A DNA stretch of 30,359 bases from assembly GCA_022353185.1 (NCBI GenBank), contig JAKRWB010000123.1, positions 1-30,359 on the forward strand. The letters run 5' to 3'. Source of the stretch: ANME-2 cluster archaeon. Lineage in GTDB: Archaea > Halobacteriota > Methanosarcinia > Methanosarcinales > Methanocomedenaceae. Under the pieces are notes generated by a model that saw nothing but the letters and a program-made list of their open reading frames with translations, made no database searches and was not told the DNA's origin. The stretch's first letter is position 1. Every line of letters begins with the position of its first letter. Shown one piece after another: positions 24,925 through 30,359 of the stretch. A program made the translations under genes and the position numbers.

Positions 24925-25800
24925 TTAGATTTTCAATACCTGTACCTTCTCATCCACATACCAATCTTCTTTAACCAACATTATTTCCACCTTACAATCT
25001 CCACAATCCGCCGCTACCTCATCCGCTCGCATTCTGGCACCAGGCGCAACAACATATAGTTTTACCTTGTCCAGATTCACATCCCAACCAAGTTCCCTGA
25101 CCCTTGGCGCAAGGAGGTGCCTGTGCTTATACATCCAGTCCACATAGGATATGCCCTGCACAATTGCAGCGTTCAGGTCAGACGCATCCTTTTTTACCTC
25201 TACCACAACAAGCGCACCATTGCTTCGTTCCCGTGCAACAATATCAACATGTTCCCTGCCGAACTGCCGGTTCCGCTTCACCTTTCCGACCGGTGTTTCA
25301 TAATAGAGGAAATCGAGCCCGAGTTCCGGCAGATCGCCTGCACTCATCTGCTCGACCAAAAGGCAGTGTAGCCATTTTTCCATGTAACCGATGACGTTCG
25401 GGCGGCGCAGTGCGAGGAGGGTTTGAGATTGTTCGAGCAGGTGCGCTCTGATATCGGAATCTGATATTGGGTTTGGATTTGCGCTGTTAAAGACATGTTC
25501 GCTTTTTTCCTGCCTAACACTCCGGCGCCCGGTGTTGTGGATGTTCTTTATGAGTGTTAGATTGAAAGCTGCTGGGTTCACGCGCACCTGAGCGACTTTC
25601 AGCCCGCTGATTATGAATGAAAATCCATTTTTTCGACTGAAGCACTGCACTTTTTGCTCTTCAAGCGACTTGCCCACCTGAAGGATCTCTATGCATTGCT
25701 GCCGAAGTGACGGTGAAGAGATGACATCCATGTGCTCGTCAAATGACTTCCACAGTCCATCTGTGCCGTCGAACCCGCCGATGACCGGCTCTTCCGGCAT
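24925..25800 (-). CDS. PD-(D/E)XK nuclease-superfamily protein
   Basis: A 291-residue protein whose C-terminal half holds a restriction-endonuclease fold: GREHVDIVARE with Asp186 and VVVEVKK with Glu201 and Lys203, the D...ExK active site. Leu/Tyr-rich helices (MEKWLHCLLVEQM) come before, and NAAIVQGISYVDWMYKH follows as the typical alpha helix. The N-terminal 130 residues are of unknown function. The arrangement recalls NucS/Mrr-like endonuclease families. The frame is open upstream through KIKLSKSPAAAKKER towards the repeat at 25862, so the true start could lie further out; the ATG at 25800 is the first standard codon seen. It is probably part of the accessory island with the toxin-antitoxin genes. 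Confidence 0.75.
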   Translation of the reverse strand: MPEEPVIGGFDGTDGLWKSFDEHMDVISSPSLRQQCIEILQVGKSLEEQKVQCFSRKNGFSFIISGLKVAQVRVNPAAFNLTLIKNIHNTGRRSVRQEKSEHVFNSANPNPISDSDIRAHLLEQSQTLLALRRPNVIGYMEKWLHCLLVEQMSAGDLPELGLDFLYYETPVGKVKRNRQFGREHVDIVARERSNGALVVVEVKKDASDLNAAIVQGISYVDWMYKHRHLLAPRVRELGWDVNLDKVKLYVVAPGARMRADEVAADCGDCKVEIMLVKEDWYVDEKVQVLKI

Positions 25801-26149
25801 GCGTTCTTTCTTTGCGGCAGCGGGTGATTTCGAGAGTTTGATCTTGCCGTCGGATTTTATATGCGCCCGGTTGCTATATATGCGGGCGGCGGCCTCGGTT
25901 GTTGGTGGGTGCTGCCGGCGGGGGCATGGCTGTTAAAATATATAATTACTTTAATTTTTAAGCTAGAGAGTGCACAGAGCCTTGTTGCTTTTCTCTGTGC
26001 CCTCGTGCTCTCGGTGGCTAATATTGAAAGGACCCTAGCCCACGCGCCTTCTTTCGCCCTACCATCGCCCATCTGCCCCACAACTTATTAAACCCGTAAA
26101 ACGTTGTACGAAAGTGCACAATTATTATCATTAAAGGAGGTAAAGCCAT
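25801..26149. other. Intergenic region: repeat copy A and hicBA promoter
   Basis: The left 60 bases are in frame with the nuclease gene. Repeat copy A with its degenerate inverted repeat fills about 25862-26020. The rest is C-rich on the plus strand, then turns AT-rich before hicB, with TTATTAAAC (26086-26094) as a possible TATA element and AAAGGAGGT (26133-26141) as a strong ribosome binding site. No coding sequence was seen. Confidence 0.5.
25862..26018. repeat. Dispersed repeat, copy A (left of hicBA)
   Basis: The core at 25862-25905 matches copy B (26628-26671) at 43 of 44 bases. Beyond it, TATATAATT and a CTCTGTG..CCTC...GTGGCT segment also match. The core has GCCCG...GCGGGC, which can pair around a TATATAT centre. 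Inverted arms at 25962-25979 and 25993-26018 are imperfect. It is in direct orientation relative to copy B, 766 bp apart. Confidence 0.8.
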
Positions 26150-26371
26150 ATGGAAAGCACGTTTACCGCAATATTTGAGAAAGCCGATGATTGGTATATC
26201 GGATATGTTGAAGAATTGCCTGGAGCTAACACCCAGGGAAAAACTCTCGAAGAAACTCGTGGAAATCTTCGTGAAGCAATCGAATTAATCTTGGTCTCCA
26301 ACAGAGAACTTGCGGAGAAGGGATTAACAGGTAAGCAATTTGTTCGAGAAGAAATCAAGGTTGCTGTCTGA
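26150..26371 (+). CDS. hicB: HicB-family antitoxin
   Basis: A 73-residue HicB. FTAIFEKADDWYIGYVEELPG at the N-terminus is the partial RNase-H-like HicB fold, followed by GANTQGKTLEETRGNLREAI, the family signature. The C-terminal stretch is short and has no clear DNA-binding domain. It neutralises HicA, an mRNA-cleaving toxin. A strong AAAGGAGGT ribosome binding site lies upstream. The stop overlaps the hicA start by one base (TGATG), so translation is coupled. The antitoxin-first order is common for this small-HicB type. Two direct repeats flank the pair. Confidence 0.92.
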   Translation: MESTFTAIFEKADDWYIGYVEELPGANTQGKTLEETRGNLREAIELILVSNRELAEKGLTGKQFVREEIKVAV

Positions 26372-26556
26372 TGAAGCGACGGAAACTGCTTCTCCATCTG
26401 GAGAAGCATGGGTGCAAGTTTCTTCGTGAGGGTGGGAATCATACTGTCCTCTACAATCCATTGAACATGAAGACATCTACTGTTCCCCGCCATACCGAGA
26501 TTGTGGATGCTCTTGCTAAAAAGATATGCAAGGACCTGGAAGTACCACAGCTCTAA
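26371..26556 (+). CDS. hicA: HicA-family mRNA interferase toxin
   Basis: A 61-residue protein with a double-stranded RNA-binding-like fold. The start MKRRKLLLHLEKHGCKFLRE leads to GGNHTVLYN with catalytic His24, then STVPRHTEI, the family's second conserved patch. It cleaves mRNA when free of HicB. Length and active site are normal, so it looks functional. It has no ribosome binding site of its own and depends on hicB translation. The module is probably mobile or recently acquired, given the flanking repeats. Confidence 0.92.
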   Translation: MKRRKLLLHLEKHGCKFLREGGNHTVLYNPLNMKTSTVPRHTEIVDALAKKICKDLEVPQL

Positions 26557-27073
26557 ATCATGCGCACCATCGTATAACACGGTGTGTATGTGGCCCACAC
26601 TTTCAACGCTTGCTCAACCCCACAACCTGCGCCCGGTTGCTATATATGCGGGCGGTGGCCTCGGTTGTTGGAAATTGCTGCTGAGGGGTATGGCTGTAGA
26701 AATATATAATTCATTCAATATCTAAAACCGCAGAGGACGCTGAGTGCGCAGAGTGTTTTTCCATTTCTCTGTGTCCTCGGTGCCCTCTGTGGCTTGTATT
26801 AAAATGGTATCCAGCCCCCACCTCATTCTCACACATCTACAATCCCCTGCCGCCCAGCCTCTTTGCGCTATACCCTGCCACCGCAGCCCGTCAGGGCGGC
26901 AGTGTGGCAGCCAGCCGTGTGGATTGATGTTACTTGAGTCTGTAGAGTCGTGAATGCGAAAAAGAATATCCACTCTTGATATGAGCCCTGTCCCCCTTAC
27001 TGCACGGGTACCTGAGTAGGGATGGACATACGCTGGTGCAGAAGATAGTTTTATCAATTTCCCTGATAACTAT
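26557..27073. other. Intergenic region: repeat copy B and guaAA promoter
   Basis: It holds repeat copy B, an inverted repeat, and about 250 bases with stops in all frames that matter; a 111-codon minus-strand frame over it is a repeat shadow. GTTTTATCA (27048-27056) lies about 25 bases from the guaAA ATG at 27074 and is a likely TATA box. No RNA gene was recognised. Confidence 0.5.
26628..26793. repeat. Dispersed repeat, copy B (right of hicBA), with long inverted repeat
   Basis: The core at 26628-26671 matches copy A. It is followed by a 27-base imperfect inverted repeat: the left arm at 26727-26753 and the right arm at 26767-26793 (CTCTGTGTCCTCGGTG...) pair with only a few mismatches around a T-rich loop. 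GAGGAC/CTCTGTG repeats of this type are frequent intergenic hairpin elements in many genomes. Confidence 0.8.
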
Positions 27074-27652
27074 ATGCCACATATGACCGACCTGAAAATC
27101 CTTGTAATAAATAACTACGGGCAGTTCTGTCACCTCATCCACCGTGCCGTCCGCGACCTGGATGTGGAGACCGGCATCATTGCCAATACCCTGTCCAATG
27201 ATGAGATCTTGGCCATGGAGCCAAACGGCCTGATATTGAGCGGCGGCCCCACAATAGACCGTATAGGCCGGGCCGGGGAGATGGTCCGGGAACTGGAGCT
27301 GCCCATACTGGGCATCTGCCTGGGACACCAGTTGATGGCCAGAGCTTACGGCGGCGAGATAGCTACCGGGCAAAAAGGAGGATATGCTGCCATACAGGTG
27401 GATATACTGGACGAGGATGAGATCTTGAAAGGGATCGGTCCCACCACCAGTGTATGGGCATCCCATGCCGATGAGGTCACCAAGCTGCCGCCTGATTTTA
27501 TACAGCTGGCCCGCAGCGATGCATGTGAGGTCGAGGCCATGCGGCATAAGGCTAAACCGCTGTTCGGGGTGCAGTGGCATCCTGAGGTCAGCCATACAGA
27601 GAAAGGGGATGAGCTGCTGGAGAACTTTTTCAGGGTGTGTGAGCACCATTAA
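27074..27652 (+). CDS. guaAA: GMP synthase glutamine amidotransferase subunit (GuaA subunit A)
   Basis: A 192-residue class I glutamine amidotransferase. LKILVINNYGQFCHLIHRAV opens the fold. GICLGHQLMARAYGG holds the nucleophile Cys; GVQWHPEVSHTEKGDELLENF holds the catalytic His and Glu. It supplies ammonia to the separate ATP-pyrophosphatase subunit that turns XMP into GMP, the split form usual in archaea; subunit B is not in this window. A TATA element is positioned for a near-leaderless transcript. An alternative ATG at 27083 is possible. Confidence 0.94.
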   Translation: MPHMTDLKILVINNYGQFCHLIHRAVRDLDVETGIIANTLSNDEILAMEPNGLILSGGPTIDRIGRAGEMVRELELPILGICLGHQLMARAYGGEIATGQKGGYAAIQVDILDEDEILKGIGPTTSVWASHADEVTKLPPDFIQLARSDACEVEAMRHKAKPLFGVQWHPEVSHTEKGDELLENFFRVCEHH

Positions 27653-27771
27653 ATGTCATGGTAATAGATGCCGATCATAAGTTCAAGACTGCCAGAAAGA
27701 CACATCTGTTCCTGAATGATCCATATGGACTGGTATCGATCGATGTTATGAACAAATGCAATAGTCACAAA

Positions 27772-28155
27772 TTATACTTTGGCAAAAATATTTATTATCT
27801 TTTCACGGGCTTTTTTCATTTCGGCAATAATCAGACTGATATTTGCATCTGTATCAGTTAGTGTAGTAAGTATTGAATTTGGATCAGCTTTAATTATAAT
27901 AATCTTACCTTTTTGTGCATTGAGCAGCAAATATTCTATATTCCCTTTGTTCAGTTCTTTTGCTGTATGAACAGCTGATCTAGTTAGCATGGCAACCAGA
28001 GCAGCGATGGTACCAGCATCAATATTGTATGAGTTAATCTTTTGTGCTATCATAAGTCCATTGTTTGATGTTAATACAGACGCTTGAATAGCATCTATGG
28101 AAACAATATCATTCATGACTTCCTCAAGCATTTTAGAGATTGTTATTTTAATCAC
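27772..28155 (-). CDS. Roadblock/LC7-domain protein
   Basis: A 127-residue alpha/beta protein. ISKMLEEVMNDIVSIDAIQA is the first helix; VLTSNNGLMIAQKI the first strands; then GTIAALVAMLTRSAVHTAKEL the central helix; IEYLLLNAQKGKIIIIKA the last strands. This is the Roadblock/LC7 (MglB-like) fold that dimerises and regulates small GTPases or other NTPases. No Ras-like GTPase is in the window. The listed start is GTG at 28155; ATG at 28131 is an alternative. It is probably last in an operon with the membrane protein and the RHH/V4R-like regulator upstream. Confidence 0.82.
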   Translation of the reverse strand: MIKITISKMLEEVMNDIVSIDAIQASVLTSNNGLMIAQKINSYNIDAGTIAALVAMLTRSAVHTAKELNKGNIEYLLLNAQKGKIIIIKADPNSILTTLTDTDANISLIIAEMKKAREKIINIFAKV

Positions 28156-28207
28156 CTACAGAAATATGTATAAATTGCTGATTGAATATCTATTACTTTT
28201 GCAGTAG

Positions 28208-28516
28208 TCATTCATCGCCCCACATCTTAACTGCGGTCATTGCCAGCAGATAAATGCCTATAACTAAAACGAATAGATGTATGAAAACAAATATCCTGCC
28301 AAGCCAGGCCCATTCTTCATACAATCCAATAAATGAATAGTATGCTCTAAAAATTGAACCCAGCACCATCACAGCTCCTGAAAAGGAAACTAAAAACCAG
28401 CCTCGTCTGAACACAAGTATACTGAACTTCTTTGCTGCATAGTAAGAGATTAATACTATGCAAATTCCCATTCCCATATTCAGCATTTCAACAATTGTTG
28501 CACTATTAATTTCCAT
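28208..28516 (-). CDS. Small three-helix membrane protein of the regulator cassette
   Basis: A 102-residue protein with membrane helices at about 10-28, 42-62 and 70-95, and a basic loop (AKKFSILVFRRGW) between the first two. Architecture and size resemble the proteins at 10602 and 16105, but the RKxDxxII signature is absent, so homology is unproven. GGAGAGG five bases upstream marks the start. It lies between the RHH/V4R-like gene and the Roadblock gene, with gaps of 96 and 52 bases. A role as membrane receptor or anchor for the cassette is plausible. No known family was recognised. Confidence 0.75.
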   Translation of the reverse strand: MEINSATIVEMLNMGMGICIVLISYYAAKKFSILVFRRGWFLVSFSGAVMVLGSIFRAYYSFIGLYEEWAWLGRIFVFIHLFVLVIGIYLLAMTAVKMWGDE

Positions 28517-28612
28517 ATAGTCCTCTCCTATAAATTTACATCAATTTATTCTTATTTATTAAATCTTATGATTTTGTACTCCTATACCTGCAGCAGACCG
28601 CACACCTGAATG

Positions 28613-30067
28613 CTACTTGTCAAAACAGATGTGACACTCGCATATTTCATCCCCATGGGTAAGTTGTTTAATGGGTTTAATTTTCACATCCTCCTTAAAA
28701 GTGTATTCAATCGCTCCTCTCAAAAGACCTCTTACTAATTGACACATGTCAGTGTTAAACTCTCCACCTGCATGCGCCAGACTGCATTTATTGACTGTAT
28801 AGCAAACTGAGTTATTATCTACATTTTCCCATTCAGATATCCTGCCGATCTTTGAATCAAGTGTAGAGAATGCTTCTTGAAATGTCTTTATGTCCCATTC
28901 GCTTATATCATGCTCTCTGGCGTATTCTTTAAAGATACGTTTACTCATCGTGTACCCAAAAACACCTGGATACCCGTGGCTGTCTCTTGATTGTTCTAGA
29001 TTGTTTATATACGTAAGGAATGTAACAATTTCCTTATCAAAACTGCTGTTTGATCGGTTCAGTTTCTCAATAATTTTTAAAATCTTCATGCCCATTTCAT
29101 TCAAGTGCTGGAATATTATCAGGTTTCTGGTGGATTTTACAATATAGGTATGCCCATTTGCCTTGAACTGATTCAATAATATTTTTTCCAGGGTATTCAC
29201 AGCATTTGGATTTTTATAATTGTGGAAGACCTTGACAGTGTCCCCTTCAATATCGACATTCTCAGCGATCATTGAGGTTTCATACACTTCTTTTAAAATG
29301 TAGAGGAACTCACGGTGCGGAATATCTTTAATATGACGTTTAGCTATTAATTCAATACCTATTTCTCCAACAGGGATTTCATTTGCCAGCAATTCTTCGA
29401 AAGTGTCTTTATGCACCGCTATAGTCTTGTAATTACTATCTCGATATTTTTTCACAATTGCCTGCCAGAAGCCGGGCTTTTTTTCAATTTCAGAAAAAAG
29501 GTCCTGCATGATTCCCAGATGTTTGTTAAGGTCGTTGATAGCTACTTCTTCACTGACTCTTAGTTTATATATTAACTCAATAGCAGTCTTTCGCTTGTGT
29601 ATATCATCAATACCAAGGTGTTTTTCAACTGCGAGGTACAGTGACATTATTTTTGCACACAAGGATATCAAGGGATAATATTCACCCTTTATTGTTAGCA
29701 CTCCAGTAGTCGGATCATTGTCAGTATCGTAGTCTAAACTCAATTCAATTTTCCAATCCAGTTCTTTAAATTTAACATTGAAAAATTTAACTGTTTCAGA
29801 TACCGAATTGAACAATGATGGGTCTGCGATTTCAGACAGGATTTCTTTATCCGGGATTATGCCGAGTGTTTTTATGAGAAGATAATTAGCTATCGAAGAA
29901 TCAAAAAGCATCACTCTGTCCGAATGATCCAAAGCAATCTTTTTATCAATCGCCAGGTCGATTATATCACGTATGGCTGCACTAAAATTTCCCTCATGCT
30001 TTGTGAGAAATGGTTTTATTTTATCGTAGTCTTTTTTTTCTATCGAGATGTGTTTCCTAATAACCAT
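28613..30067 (-). CDS. Ribbon-helix-helix protein with a cysteine-rich V4R-like C-terminal domain
   Basis: A 484-residue protein. Residues 1-45 look like a ribbon-helix-helix DNA-binding domain (KHISIEKKDYDKIKPFL, then a helix through FSAAIRDIIDLA). A mixed alpha/beta middle of unknown type follows. The C-terminal part has Cys422, Cys428, His432, Cys442 and the cluster Cys476/Cys478/His479/Cys481. The pattern MCQLVRGLLRGAIEY then HGDEICECHICF is like the ligand-binding V4R (4-vinyl reductase) domain, which in the methanogen regulator MsvR senses redox through cysteines. That makes a redox- or metal-responsive transcription factor the best guess. It heads the membrane/Roadblock cassette. RHH and V4R assignments are by pattern only. 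Confidence 0.65.
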   Translation of the reverse strand: MVIRKHISIEKKDYDKIKPFLTKHEGNFSAAIRDIIDLAIDKKIALDHSDRVMLFDSSIANYLLIKTLGIIPDKEILSEIADPSLFNSVSETVKFFNVKFKELDWKIELSLDYDTDNDPTTGVLTIKGEYYPLISLCAKIMSLYLAVEKHLGIDDIHKRKTAIELIYKLRVSEEVAINDLNKHLGIMQDLFSEIEKKPGFWQAIVKKYRDSNYKTIAVHKDTFEELLANEIPVGEIGIELIAKRHIKDIPHREFLYILKEVYETSMIAENVDIEGDTVKVFHNYKNPNAVNTLEKILLNQFKANGHTYIVKSTRNLIIFQHLNEMGMKILKIIEKLNRSNSSFDKEIVTFLTYINNLEQSRDSHGYPGVFGYTMSKRIFKEYAREHDISEWDIKTFQEAFSTLDSKIGRISEWENVDNNSVCYTVNKCSLAHAGGEFNTDMCQLVRGLLRGAIEYTFKEDVKIKPIKQLTHGDEICECHICFDK

Positions 30068-30267
30068 ATTTTAGTATCCATTGTAAATTTGTTGGCAATT
30101 GCACAGAGTGATGATACTTAACACCGGACGATAATCGCTACTGATGCTGTAATAGACAATTTTGTATGATTGCATATTTATTTTTTACCCTTAGATTTTA
30201 AATTGATAAAAATTTTTGTACAATAATGCTTTAATACGACTGAATTTGATTTGTGTGAGCTAATCTA
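30068..30267. other. AT-rich intergenic region
   Basis: About 200 bases with long AT-rich stretches and no open frame of note. It must contain the promoter of the RHH/V4R-like gene. I see no repeats or RNA genes. Confidence 0.4.
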
Positions 30268-30359
30268 TCAAGTTTTTTTTCCAATTATTACTTTCGCTTT
30301 ATCAATCTCAAATTCAAACCATGAAGTAGGTTTAGGGAAAATACCAACTATTCTTATTA
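30268..30359 (-). CDS. C-terminus of an unidentified gene, cut by the right window edge
   Basis: The minus strand reads IRIVGIFPKPTSWFEFEID and ends KVIIGKKT before a TGA at 30268-30270. The other two frames have stops. About 29 residues are visible; composition is protein-like with a charged, strand-rich ending. The frame runs off the window. The family is not recognised. It lies on the same strand as the RHH/V4R-like gene and upstream of it. Confidence 0.55.
   Translation of the reverse strand, partial: IRIVGIFPKPTSWFEFEIDKAKVIIGKKT

Noticed and set aside
26794..27047. tRNA or other structured RNA in the GC-rich gap before guaAA
   Set aside because: No acceptor/T-arm pattern or long conserved stem could be found by eye.
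26722..27057. A 111-codon minus-strand frame over repeat copy B
   Set aside because: Its residues (runs such as EGTEDTEKWK) come from translating the inverted repeat; no ribosome binding site or domain, and it is divergent from the guaAA promoter.

Overview
The window is archaeal and most resembles the Methanosarcinales or a methane-metabolising (methanogen/ANME-type) relative. The evidence is the euryarchaeal order ftsZ-secE-spt5-rpl11-rpl1-rplP0-rpl12, archaeal DtdA, split GMP synthase (GuaAA), the siroheme-dependent AhbB haem branch, SecDF without YajC, a UbiA/geranylgeranyl-reductase-like lipid pair, an exported S-layer-like protein, GGTGAT-type ribosome binding sites and archaeal TATA boxes at expected distances. 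The genus cannot be fixed from sequence reading alone. No rRNA, tRNA or CRISPR array was seen.

Layout. 1-1.6 kb: a DDE transposase cut by the window edge, with repeated terminal-like motifs, next to the 3' remnant of an unidentified gene. 1.6-4.2 kb: a two-domain MgtE/SLC41-like cation transporter, divergent from a duplicated PhoU/TrkA-C protein across a 67-bp promoter region containing a palindrome. 4.2-10.3 kb: the large minus-strand translation, secretion and division cluster with DtdA upstream. 10.4-12.5 kb: a 3x14-bp tandem repeat, a small three-helix membrane protein, a KaiC-like protein that has lost key catalytic residues, and a methyltransferase sharing the KaiC gene's promoter. 12.5-16.0 kb: tetrapyrrole operon ahbB-sirC-hemA-hemB. 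16.1-17.0 kb: a second copy of the small membrane protein and a dCMP-deaminase-type enzyme. 17.1-20.9 kb: secF-secD-thiI. 21-24.1 kb: a small conserved protein, an S-layer-like exported protein, UbiA prenyltransferase and a GGR-like flavoprotein.

24.2-27 kb is an accessory island. It holds a VapBC-type pair whose toxin has an in-frame stop, a PD-(D/E)XK nuclease, and a HicBA module sitting between two direct copies of a repeat (43 of 44 bases identical in the core, each followed by a degenerate inverted repeat). 27.1-30.1 kb: guaAA, then a minus-strand cassette of an RHH plus V4R-like cysteine-rich regulator, a three-helix membrane protein and a Roadblock/LC7 protein. The right edge carries the C-terminus of another unidentified gene.

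The most interesting signals are the RHH-V4R/membrane/Roadblock cassette, the paired small membrane proteins together with the degenerate KaiC-like protein, the repeat-flanked HicBA module, and the MgtE/PhoU-TrkA-C pair.
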